From: Pseudomonas sp. PDM05
GTDB taxonomy: Bacteria > Pseudomonadota > Gammaproteobacteria > Pseudomonadales > Pseudomonadaceae
Reading direction: 5' to 3'
NCBI RefSeq assembly: GCF_014851685.1
Contig: NZ_JACVAC010000011.1
Span: forward strand, 62,001-126,000
DNA length: 64,000 nt
Shown here: piece by piece, positions 28,798 to 38,400 of the stretch
Layout: the number at the start of each line of letters is the position of its first letter
Position numbering within the stretch: position 1 is the stretch's first letter
The notes under the pieces: generated by a model
What the model was told of the DNA's origin: nothing
Database searches by the model: none
What the model saw: the letters and a program-made list of their open reading frames with translations, nothing else
Translations under genes and position numbers: made by a program

Positions 28798-31700
28798 ATG
28801 ACTCCCGCGACGTCTGTCGATGAAAAGAGCTTCCGTACTCTCCTGAGCCGAAATGTGGCACTGCCATTGGGTGTGGGCGTGCTCAGTGCGGTGTTTTTCG
28901 TGTGCTTGATTACCTATCTGTTGTCGGTAATCCAGTGGGTTGAACACACCGATCGGGTGATCAACAACCTCAATGAATCGTCAAAACTCACGGTTGACCT
29001 GGAAACCGGCATGCGCGGTTTCTTGATCACGGGTGACGAGCATTTCCTCGACCCTTATGAGGTCGCCAAGCCGCGCATCATTGCCGACTTGCGCAACTTG
29101 CAGGAGCTGGTGGCGGACAACCCGCAGCAACTCGACCGCCTCAAGCGCCTCGAAGCCCTGCAAAACGAGTGGAACAATTACGCTCAATCGATGATTGATA
29201 TGCAGCGCCACTCCGGTGACTACCGCAGCGCGGTCAAGGCCGGTCGGGGCAAGCGCCTGACCGATGAGATCCGCAAGGAATACGACGACGCGGTGGCAAT
29301 GGAGCAGCAGTTCCGGCTCTCGCGCAACGAACAAGTCACCCGCGCCACGGTGATCAGCGTCACGCTGTACCTGGCGTTCGTACTCGGCTTGAGCGGGTTT
29401 CTAGCCTACGTTGGCAGGAAGAATTTACTATCTTTGTCAACCAGTTATGCCGCAAACCTCGCGTCTCAACAGAAGATCGCACGGCGTCTGGAGCAGCAAG
29501 CGTGGCTGCGTAACGGCCAGACCGAGCTGGCAGAGCAAGTGCTCGGCCAACTGACGCTGAACATGCTGGGCCGCAATATCCTGCAATTTTTTGCCCAGTA
29601 CATGGGCTCGGTTGTCGCCGCGCTGTATGTCCGCGAAGAACACGGCGGCCTCAGGCGTGTGGCCACCTATGGTTTTTCCCGCGAGCAGGAGCAACTGGAA
29701 CAGGCGATCTACAGCGACGAAGGCATCGTTGGGCAAGCCGTCCAGCTTGATCGCCTGATTCGCTTGGACGATGTGCCGGTGGATTACTTCAAGGTCAGCT
29801 CCGGCCTGGGCGAAGGCCCGACCCGTAGCGTTCTGGTCATGCCCACCAGCGACGACGACCGTGTCAATGGCGTGGTCGAGCTGGGTTTCCTGCGCCCGCT
29901 GGAAGAACGTGACGTCGAGCTGCTGGAACTGATCGCCGGCAACATCGGTACGTCCATCGAAGCCGCACGTTATCGCCAACGTTTGCAGGAAGTGCTGGCC
30001 GAGACCCAGCAGCTCAACGAAGAGCTGCAAGTGCAGCAGGAAGAGCTCAAGACCGCCAACGAAGAGCTCGAAGAACAGTCGCGCATCCTCAAGGAGTCCC
30101 AGACCCACCTGGAAATCCAGCAGGCCGAGCTGGAACAGACCAACGAGCAACTGGCCGAGCAGACCCAGGTGCTTGCAGACCAGCGCGATGCGTTGGATCG
30201 CAAGAACGCCGAGTTGAGCCAGGCCCAACTCGAACTGGAAGACCGCGCCGACGAGTTGACGCGCTCGAGCAAGTACAAGTCCGAATTCCTCGCCAATATG
30301 TCCCACGAGCTGCGCACACCGCTGAACAGCTCGTTGATCCTGGCCAAACTGCTCGCGGAAAACCCGCAGGAGAACCTCAGCGCCGAGCAGGTCAAGTTCG
30401 CCGAATCGATCTATTCCGCCGGCAATGACCTGCTCAACCTGATCAACGACATCCTTGATATTTCCAAGGTCGAGGCCGGCAAACTGGAAGTGCGTCCGGA
30501 GACTTCCAGCGTCGCCCGCCTGGTCGACGGCCTGCGCGGCATGTTCGAGCCCCTGGCGGCGGACCGCAAGCTGGGCTTCCAGGTCGATATACAGGACGAT
30601 GCCCCCGCGATGCTGTTCACCGACCGCCAGCGTCTGGAACAGATCCTCAAGAACCTGCTATCCAACGCGGTCAAGTTCACCGAACAGGGCGAGGTGAGTC
30701 TGTCGGTGTCCGGCGCGTCAGGGGAGGGCATCGCCTTTACCGTGCGCGATTCGGGGATCGGGATTGCGCCGGACCAACAGGAAAGCATCTTCGAAGCCTT
30801 CCGCCAGGCCGACGGCACCACCAACCGCCGTTACGGCGGCACCGGGCTGGGCCTGTCGATTTCCCGCGACCTGGCGACCCTGCTCGGTGGCTACATCAGC
30901 GTCACCAGCGTGCCGGGCGAGGGCAGCGTGTTCACCCTGGTGCTGCCGGAGCAATATGTGGAGCGCGGGGAAGACGCCGCCCCCATCGAAGCTCCGCGCC
31001 AAGTCGTGGTAGTGCCGGCACCGGCGCCGGTGAAGGTCTCGCCGCTGCCGGTGGCCGATGCCACATTGATCCCACGCTTCGCCGACGACCGTGACAAAGC
31101 GCCGTTCGCTACACGCTGCATCCTGGTGGTGGAAGACGAGCCGAACTTTGCGCGCATCCTGTTCGATCTGGCCCACGAGCTCGGTTATCAGTGCCTGGTG
31201 GCCCATGGTGCGGACGAGGGCTACAACCTCGCCGAAGAGTATCTGCCTGACGCAATCCTGCTGGACATGCGCCTACCGGACCATTCCGGGCTCACCGTGC
31301 TGCAACGCCTCAAGGAACACGCCAACACACGCCACATCCCGGTGCACGTGATTTCCGTGGAAGACCGCGTCGAAGCCGCCATGCACATGGGAGCCATCGG
31401 CTACGCGGTCAAACCCACCACCCGCGAAGAGCTCAAGGACGTGTTTGCGCGCCTGGAAGCCAAGTTGACCCAGAAGGTCAAGCGCGTGCTGCTGGTGGAG
31501 GACGATGACCTGCAACGTGACAGCATTGCCCGCCTGATCGGCGACGATGACATCGAGATCACCGACGTCGGCTTCGCCCAGGCCGCCCTCGACCTGCTGC
31601 GCACCAACGTCTACGACTGCATGATCATTGACCTCAAGCTGCCGGACATGCTTGGCAACGAACTGCTCAAGCGCATGGCCACCGAGGACATCTGCTCGTT

Positions 31701-32295
31701 CCCGCCGGTCATTGTCTATACCGGGCGCAACCTGACCCGCGATGAAGAGGCCGAACTGCGCAAGTATTCGCGCTCGATCATCATCAAGGGCGCCCGCTCG
31801 CCGGAACGCCTGCTCGACGAAGTCACACTCTTTCTGCACAAAGTCGAATCCCAGTTGTCCCATGACCGCCAGAAGATGCTCAAGACCGCCCGCAGTCGCG
31901 ACAAGGTCTTCGAGGGGCGCAAAATCCTGCTGGTGGATGACGATGTGCGCAATATCTTCGCCCTGACCAGCGCCCTGGAGCACAAAGGCGCGGTGGTGGT
32001 GATCGGGCGTAACGGCTACGAAGCCATCGACAAACTCAATGAAGTCGAGGACATCGACCTGGTGCTGATGGACGTGATGATGCCGGAGATGGACGGTTAC
32101 GAGGCCACGGCCTTGATCCGCCAGGACCCGCGCTGGAAAAAGCTGCCGATCATTGCCGTAACGGCCAAGGCCATGAAGGACGATCAGGAGCGTTGCCTCG
32201 CGGCGGGTTCCAATGACTACCTGGCCAAGCCGATTGATCTGGACCGCCTGTTCTCATTGATCCGCGTCTGGCTACCGAAGATGGAACGCATTTAA
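28798..32295 (+). CDS. CHASE3-GAF hybrid sensor histidine kinase with three receivers
   Basis: 1165 aa. Order: membrane helix (~20-42), CHASE3 sensor (LETGMRGFLITGDEHFLDPY), second helix (~180-210), GAF (~250-395), long coiled coil (~400-495, Glu/Gln-rich), HisKA with FLANMSHELRTPLN (His near residue 503), HATPase (NAVKFT, DSGIGI, GTGLGLSIS), then three receivers with acceptor Asp in LLDMRLPDHSG, IIDLKLPDMLG and LMDVMMPEMDG. ATG 28798 has AAGG 7 bases upstream; ATG 28792 is possible. The cheR-like gene starts directly after its stop. It heads the signalling operon. Confidence 0.9.
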   Translation: MTPATSVDEKSFRTLLSRNVALPLGVGVLSAVFFVCLITYLLSVIQWVEHTDRVINNLNESSKLTVDLETGMRGFLITGDEHFLDPYEVAKPRIIADLRNLQELVADNPQQLDRLKRLEALQNEWNNYAQSMIDMQRHSGDYRSAVKAGRGKRLTDEIRKEYDDAVAMEQQFRLSRNEQVTRATVISVTLYLAFVLGLSGFLAYVGRKNLLSLSTSYAANLASQQKIARRLEQQAWLRNGQTELAEQVLGQLTLNMLGRNILQFFAQYMGSVVAALYVREEHGGLRRVATYGFSREQEQLEQAIYSDEGIVGQAVQLDRLIRLDDVPVDYFKVSSGLGEGPTRSVLVMPTSDDDRVNGVVELGFLRPLEERDVELLELIAGNIGTSIEAARYRQRLQEVLAETQQLNEELQVQQEELKTANEELEEQSRILKESQTHLEIQQAELEQTNEQLAEQTQVLADQRDALDRKNAELSQAQLELEDRADELTRSSKYKSEFLANMSHELRTPLNSSLILAKLLAENPQENLSAEQVKFAESIYSAGNDLLNLINDILDISKVEAGKLEVRPETSSVARLVDGLRGMFEPLAADRKLGFQVDIQDDAPAMLFTDRQRLEQILKNLLSNAVKFTEQGEVSLSVSGASGEGIAFTVRDSGIGIAPDQQESIFEAFRQADGTTNRRYGGTGLGLSISRDLATLLGGYISVTSVPGEGSVFTLVLPEQYVERGEDAAPIEAPRQVVVVPAPAPVKVSPLPVADATLIPRFADDRDKAPFATRCILVVEDEPNFARILFDLAHELGYQCLVAHGADEGYNLAEEYLPDAILLDMRLPDHSGLTVLQRLKEHANTRHIPVHVISVEDRVEAAMHMGAIGYAVKPTTREELKDVFARLEAKLTQKVKRVLLVEDDDLQRDSIARLIGDDDIEITDVGFAQAALDLLRTNVYDCMIIDLKLPDMLGNELLKRMATEDICSFPPVIVYTGRNLTRDEEAELRKYSRSIIIKGARSPERLLDEVTLFLHKVESQLSHDRQKMLKTARSRDKVFEGRKILLVDDDVRNIFALTSALEHKGAVVVIGRNGYEAIDKLNEVEDIDLVLMDVMMPEMDGYEATALIRQDPRWKKLPIIAVTAKAMKDDQERCLAAGSNDYLAKPIDLDRLFSLIRVWLPKMERI

Positions 32296-33126
32296 GTGGA
32301 GCGAAGTTTTTTGGAAAAAAGCAGCGATATTGAGCTGCGCCTGCTGATCGAGGCGATTTACCTCAAGTACAGCTACGACTTTCGCGACTACTCCGGTGCG
32401 TCGGTAAAACGCCGTGTGGCCCACGCCCTGCGTCAGTTCGATTGCGCGACGATCTCCGCCTTGCAGGAGCGAGTGCTGCACGACCCGGCCGCGTTCATGC
32501 AGTTGCTGCAATTCCTGACGATCCCGGTGAGCGAGATGTTTCGCGACCCCTCGCACTTTCTGGCGATCCGCCAGGAAGTCGTGCCGCTGCTCAAGACCTA
32601 CCCGTCGATCAAGATCTGGATCGCCGGCTGCAGCACGGGGGAGGAGGTGTACTCCATGGCCATCCTGCTGCGCGAGGAGGGTTTGCTCGAACGCACGATC
32701 ATCTACGCCACGGACATCAACCCGGCGTCCCTGGACAAAGCCAAGCAGGGGATCTTCTCCCTGGAAAACGTGCGGGCCTACACCGCCAATTATCAGCAGG
32801 CCGGTGGGCAACGTTCATTTGCCGACTACTACACCGCGGCTTACGATTACGCGATCTTCGACAAGACATTGCGCGAGAACGTGACCTTCGCCGACCACAG
32901 CTTGGCAACCGATAGCGTATTCTCGGAAACTCAATTAATTTCGTGTCGTAACGTATTGATTTATTTCAATAAAAAATTGCAGGATCGTGCGTTTGGATTA
33001 TTCCATGAGTCGCTGTGCCATCGCGGCTTCCTGGTGCTGGGCAGCAAGGAAACCCTGGATTTCTCCGCCTACAGCAAGCAATTCGAACCGCTGGTCAAGC
33101 AAGAACGGATCTACCGAAAATCATGA
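32296..33126 (+). CDS. CheR-family protein-glutamate methyltransferase
   Basis: 276 aa from GTG. An N-terminal CheR helical domain precedes the SAM-binding domain (IWIAGCSTGEEVYSMAILL; YATDINPASLDKA; LISCRNVLIYF). CheR proteins methylate receptor glutamates, but no chemoreceptor or CheA gene is present here; the kinase coiled coil is a conceivable target (inference). GTG 32296 touches the preceding stop; a TTG at 32311 with GGAG 9 bases upstream is an equally good start. Overlaps cheB by ATGA. Confidence 0.87.
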   Translation: MERSFLEKSSDIELRLLIEAIYLKYSYDFRDYSGASVKRRVAHALRQFDCATISALQERVLHDPAAFMQLLQFLTIPVSEMFRDPSHFLAIRQEVVPLLKTYPSIKIWIAGCSTGEEVYSMAILLREEGLLERTIIYATDINPASLDKAKQGIFSLENVRAYTANYQQAGGQRSFADYYTAAYDYAIFDKTLRENVTFADHSLATDSVFSETQLISCRNVLIYFNKKLQDRAFGLFHESLCHRGFLVLGSKETLDFSAYSKQFEPLVKQERIYRKS

Positions 33127-33722
33127 ACGACGCTGCAGCCAACCCGATTCACGGGATTGAAGCCATCGTTGTCGGCGCCTCCGCCGGCGGCGTCGAGGCG
33201 TTGCTGGGTATTTTTGCTGAGCTGCCCGCAGGCTTTGGCTTGCCGATCATTGCCGTACTGCACCTGCCGGACGAGCGCCGCAGCCAGTTGGCCGAGGTCT
33301 TTGCCCGACGCCTGCGCATCCCGGTGCGCGAAGCACGGGACAAGGAATTGATCGAGGCCGGTACGTTGTTTTTTGCCGGGCCTGGTTATCACCTGTCGGT
33401 AGAAAACGACCGCAGCCTGTCCCTGAGCCAGGAAGACCGCGTGCATCATTCCCGCCCGGCCATCGACTACCTGTTCGCCTCGGCCGCCGATGCCTATGGC
33501 GCCGGCCTGCTGGCGATCCTGCTGACCGGCGCCAACCAGGATGGCGCGCGCGGCCTGGCCCACGTCAAGCAATCGGGTGGTACCACCATCGTGCAAGACC
33601 CCAAGGAGGCACGCATTGCCGTGATGCCCCTGGCGGCCCTGGCGCTGCACGCACCTGACCACATTCTTACTTTGAGCCGCATCGGTTCATTGCTGGCTTC
33701 CCTGGAATATTCCCCATGTTAA
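33123..33722 (+). CDS. CheB-type methylesterase domain protein, no receiver
   Basis: 199 aa, the CheB catalytic domain alone. Catalytic Ser (VGASAGGVEA), His (VLHLPDE) and Asp (LLTGANQDGARG) are present. The usual N-terminal receiver is absent, so regulation must come from a partner. Start overlaps the CheR-like stop by ATGA; its end overlaps the next gene by 7 bases, showing a tightly coupled operon. Confidence 0.88.
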   Translation: MNDAAANPIHGIEAIVVGASAGGVEALLGIFAELPAGFGLPIIAVLHLPDERRSQLAEVFARRLRIPVREARDKELIEAGTLFFAGPGYHLSVENDRSLSLSQEDRVHHSRPAIDYLFASAADAYGAGLLAILLTGANQDGARGLAHVKQSGGTTIVQDPKEARIAVMPLAALALHAPDHILTLSRIGSLLASLEYSPC

Positions 33723-34909
33723 GTACTGTCCAGGCCAAATTGCTGATCGTCGACGATCTGCCGGAAAACCTGCTGGCCCTTGAAGCGCTGATCAAGCGCG
33801 AGGATCGCCAGGTCTACAAGGCATTGAGCGCCGACGAGGCCTTGTCGCTGTTGCTGGAACACGAGTTCGCCATGGCGATCCTCGATGTCCAGATGCCCGG
33901 CATGAACGGCTTCGAGCTCGCCGAGTTGATGCGCGGCACCGAAAAGACCAAAAACATCCCTATCGTGTTTGTCAGCGCTGCCGGGCGTGAGCTGAACTAC
34001 GCGTTCAAGGGCTATGAAAGCGGGGCCGTCGACTTCCTGCACAAGCCGCTGGATATTCACGCGGTCAAGAGCAAGGTCAATGTGTTCGTCGACCTGTATC
34101 GCCAGAGCAAGGCGATGAAGCAGCAGGTCGAAGCCCTGGAACGCAGCCGCCGTGAGCAGGAGCTGCTGCTGACGCGCTTGCAGGCCACCCAGGCCGAGCT
34201 GGAGCAGGCCGTGCGCATGCGTGACGACTTCATGTCGATTGTCGCCCACGAAGTGCGCACGCCTCTCAACGGGCTGATCCTCGAAACCCAGCTGCGCAAG
34301 ATGCACCTGGCCCGGGACAACGCAGCGGCGTTCACCCTGGACAAGATGCACGCCATGGTCGACCGCGATGAGCGCCAGATCCAGAGCTTGATCCGCCTGA
34401 TCGAAGACATGCTCGACGTGTCGCGTATCCGCACCGGCAAGCTGTCGATCCGCCCGGCACGGTTTGACCTGACGCAACTGGTGCGCAATCTGGTCGAGAA
34501 CTTCGCCCCACAAGTGGCGGCGGCCAACTCCTCGATGCACCTGGTCGCCGAGGCGCCGGTCGAGGGCCTGTGGGATGAGTTCCGCATCGAGCAGGTGGTC
34601 ACCAACCTGCTGACCAACGCGTTGCGCTACGGGGCTAAAAGCCCGGTGGATGTGCGCGTGTACAGCGAGCACGGCGAAGCGCGGGTGGAAGTACGTGACC
34701 GAGGCATCGGCATCAGTGCCGACAACCAGAAGCGGATTTTCCAGCAATTCGAGCGCGTCTCGGCCAGCCATGTCGCGGCGGGCCTGGGCCTGGGCTTGTT
34801 TATTTCCGAGCAGATCGTTGCGGCCCATGGCGGCACCATCGAGGTCGAGAGCCAGATAGGCGAGGGCGCCCTGTTCCGGGTGTGCCTGCCCCTCGAGGCG
34901 TCGGCATGA
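33716..34909 (+). CDS. Receiver-histidine kinase
   Basis: 397 aa, no membrane helix. An N-terminal receiver (LLIVDDLPEN; ILDVQMPGMNG; LHKPLD) is joined by a coiled coil to HisKA (FMSIVAHEVRTPLNG) and HATPase (NLLTNALRYG; DRGIGIS; GLGLGLFISE). As a soluble kinase with an input receiver it probably takes phosphoryl or conformational signals from the large hybrid kinase upstream. Confidence 0.9.
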   Translation: MLSTVQAKLLIVDDLPENLLALEALIKREDRQVYKALSADEALSLLLEHEFAMAILDVQMPGMNGFELAELMRGTEKTKNIPIVFVSAAGRELNYAFKGYESGAVDFLHKPLDIHAVKSKVNVFVDLYRQSKAMKQQVEALERSRREQELLLTRLQATQAELEQAVRMRDDFMSIVAHEVRTPLNGLILETQLRKMHLARDNAAAFTLDKMHAMVDRDERQIQSLIRLIEDMLDVSRIRTGKLSIRPARFDLTQLVRNLVENFAPQVAAANSSMHLVAEAPVEGLWDEFRIEQVVTNLLTNALRYGAKSPVDVRVYSEHGEARVEVRDRGIGISADNQKRIFQQFERVSASHVAAGLGLGLFISEQIVAAHGGTIEVESQIGEGALFRVCLPLEASA

Positions 34910-34988
34910 AATCAATCGTCACCTCGACGCAACCTTCTGCGTGACCCCATGGTCGTAACAGCAGCAATTGACCGGACAAAGGCTTCCC

Positions 34989-35366
34989 ATGAGTGAAGAT
35001 GCACAAGATGTTGTACTGATCGTCGAAGACGACGAGTCGATTATGTTCGTGCTGGGCGAATATCTGGCCGGCCTCGGCTATCGAGTGTTGAAGGCGATCG
35101 ATGGGGAGCAGGCGTTCGAGATCCTTGCGAGCAAACCACACTTGGACCTGATGGTGACTGACTATCGTCTGCCCGGCGGGATTTCCGGGGTGCAGATCGC
35201 CGAGCCGGCGATCAGGTTGCGCCCGGAATTGAAGGTCATCTTTATCAGCGGTTACCCGCAGGAAATTCTCGACTGCAACAGCCCGATTACGCGCAACGCA
35301 CCGATCCTGGCCAAGCCGTTTGACCTGGATACGCTGCACGAGCATATCCAACGGCTGTTGGCCTGA
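34989..35366 (+). CDS. Single-domain response regulator
   Basis: 125 aa receiver (LIVEDDESIMFVLGEYL; MVTDYRLPGGISG; ILAKPFDL). No output domain. AAAGG precedes the ATG at 34989; a TTG 21 bases upstream is less likely. Last gene of the kinase-CheR-CheB-kinase operon, convergent with toxin 2. Confidence 0.88.
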   Translation: MSEDAQDVVLIVEDDESIMFVLGEYLAGLGYRVLKAIDGEQAFEILASKPHLDLMVTDYRLPGGISGVQIAEPAIRLRPELKVIFISGYPQEILDCNSPITRNAPILAKPFDLDTLHEHIQRLLA

Positions 35367-35384
35367 CAGGTTCGCAAGGCGGGT

Positions 35385-35416
35385 TTGCCAGCGTTAGCGC
35401 ATCCTTGCGCTGGCGT
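35385..35416. terminator. Weak stem between response regulator and toxin 2
   Basis: GCCAGCG (35387-35393) pairs with CGCTGGC (35408-35414) over a 14-base loop in the 73-base convergent gap. No T-run follows, so a terminator role is only suggested by position. Confidence 0.3.
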
Positions 35417-35439
35417 TGATCCGTCGCGGCAAATCGGCT

Positions 35440-38400
35440 TCAGTCGATGAAGTCAAACACCTCTTTTTTCTGGCGTTCGGTAAAGGTTTTCGTCGGTTCG
35501 ATACCTTCAATCAAGTTGAAGGTACCGTCAGGTTTGATGTCGACGCCGCTGGCGGTAGTGATCGTAATTGAGTTCGGGCGGGTGGTTACCCAGTCACGCA
35601 GCAGCGTTTCCCCATTGTGTTCCTGGCGCAGCGTAACGGCTATGGCGTATGGGCTTTTGGCTCGCTCGCCGCCCACCACAATGAGTTTTGCGCTGCCATC
35701 GGCAAGTGATGTTTGTGCTTGTCTCAGTGCGCTGGATTGCAACGGGTTCAGAGAGCTGCCGCGAAGGTGCATCAGGGTTCGCTTAGCATAAACACCGTCT
35801 GTCAAATCCGAGAGGAGAACGATCGCCGTGCAATCGCTGATGCCCCGAGTTTGGAGAATGGTGCTGCGGTCGGAGATCGTTATAGAGTCGTTCTCGGGAA
35901 CAAACGCGATTTCGGGGGATGGTGGCTTATCAGCCAGCACAGGCTTTTTGACGACCGGTGTGTTTCCAGCGTTGGAAAGCGGAGCGTCATACAACTCGGT
36001 CACTCGTTTTTTGTGAAGGCTGGCAGCGTTCGTCCACTTGTCATCATAAACGCTGACCTGAAACTTTAGAGTGTTGGGGTCGCCATACGTTTTGTACTGA
36101 ACCGGCAGCTTTTTGTTATTAACAATTTTTTGCATGCCGCGACTCATTTGGTCGGCGTTAGAGAAGGTTGCGAGACCAAAGTTAGGGTCATAGAAAAAGA
36201 ACTTTCTGGTCGCCCCCTCACCTATTACACCGGCTGTCATTGAATGATCGGGTGTACTGATCATCAGGGTTTTCGAAGTGCTGGAGTCGGACAGTTCTTG
36301 AACAATATCCTGTGGCGTCATCGCTCGAGGCTGTTTGCCAGCGTGAAACACGGTAGGGGTGTGCACCTGCTTTTGAACATCACTGAGTGAAGAAATGAAT
36401 TTACGGCTAGCTGCAGACGCCGGGTTTGCAGCCGCTTCAAAAATATTGCCGATCAGTACCAGCTCCTTGCCTTGCGCAATAGCGTCTGCCATGACGCGTG
36501 ACATCGCCGCGCACTGACCACGGCTCAGCGGGTTGACTTGGCTGAAGTACAACACCTGCGGTACAGGAATCAGCGTTCCGCCTACCGAGCTTACATCTTC
36601 GGAAAATATGCTGGCGCCATTGAATGAATGCTTGACTGCAATTCGTTCCTGCTGTCGAGCCAACGCGCCCAATTGCTCTGGGGTACGCGGCTTCTCCAGC
36701 GCCAACTTCATCACATCTTCGGATTTCATCGTTGGCCGGAAACCGGCGACGCCTTCTGGAGAAATGTTGTTAAAGCCGTTATCGAATAATGCCTTGTTCG
36801 GTCCGTTACGGGTTTGCGTAATCAGATCGCTCCACTGTTTACGAACCAATTCGGATTCTGCCGATAACGGGGTGACAATATTTTCCCAGCTGCCAAGCTC
36901 ACCTTCGTTGACGCGAATACTCGGCTGGAAATCCGAGAGTGGCTTGCCGTAATGTTTCCGGGACGCGGCGTCAAAGAGATACCACTGCCCATCGACCAAG
37001 ACCCCGCTACTCTCGACGAGTTTACCTTCGTGCTTAAACGTACCCAGCGCCGAAGTCGGGTACTGTTTGCTCGGTTTGATCAAGTCGTAAACGCTGTCGG
37101 TGTTTGCCAGCTTTATACCGCTGGACAAGTCCGTAGCACTGTTCAGCGTTTTCCTCACCGCCCCTGCTGCGCTGCCAAATACACCGCTTAGCGGATTGAT
37201 AACGTCAAACGCTGTACGCCCCACGGCTTTTGCGAAGATACCCACTTTGCCGAGGGTGCGGGCAGCTTTAAAGGCTTTCGCCGCTTTCCCCCCTACAGCC
37301 GCACCCGCTGTCAAAAACCCAAATACGTCAAAGCTGAGGTCAACTAGCCCACCTGAAATATCGCCTTTGGCGAAATTGACAATTGCGGATCGTAAAGGAA
37401 TCAAGTTAAGGAAAAACTCCTGAATTTTTTTATAGTTCGGGACCTCCGTATCAAGTGTCGTTACGCCTCTGGCAGCTGCCACCATTATGTCCCGCTGGCC
37501 ATCGATCACATTACTGTGGACCGCGTTGACAATAGAGGCAGTTCGTGCACTGGCGTATGTATTGGGCGTGCCCTTGTCCGGGGTCGCGTTGAAATGTAGC
37601 AAATGCGTAATGAACCTGGCCCCTGGTGCAAGGTTCGAGTACTTGGCGACTGCTATTGGTTGATCACTAGGGTATCGTTCATACACATGAAGGTTGGTAA
37701 GTTTGCCCACGACAAAGTTGCCTTGCAGGTCATCCCGTTTGAAAATCTCACCTCTTTGTGGGTTTACTTCGTAAAAGACTGTCTTGTCACCTGATTTTGC
37801 GCGAAGCAAGAGAGGCTTGTTATTGTCGGGCTGCGCTTTGTGCAAGATGCCCACATCAATCTGCTCCTTATAAATAAGTTCTTCGCGGTAAATATCAATC
37901 TCGCCGTATTCAATGAGCCGTTTATCTTCATCCGGCAGCCTCGTTAACATATATCTGGTGAGGACCGGGATACTTTCAATAAAGTCATCCACGTAACGTT
38001 TTATCTGGGTGTCGAACTGCGCTGAAAAATCAGGAATTTTAGACGCTCGCGCAGCATTCAGGACGTCCTGTAAAGGGAAGTCAACATTACGTTTAACGTA
38101 CCATCGATTGGGTGGATGGTTTAAGCCTTTAAGGTTTTGCGGAGGATCAAGTAATAGATTTTTTGCTACCAAATCATAGATTGAGTAAGGCCCGGGAAAG
38201 TCCGGATGATAGCCAGATAAAAGCAAGCATTTCTTCTCGTAGTCGATCGTCTCGCCGCAATGTTGCTTCAACCATGTGAGCACGCTTTGTTTAAGATTAG
38301 GTATCGGCTCATCAAAGTGTTGTGAGGCTTTGGAGAACTCCCGAATCTGGTTGTTGTACTGGGTGTATACCTCGCTTATTTGCGTTTGGGTATAGCGACC

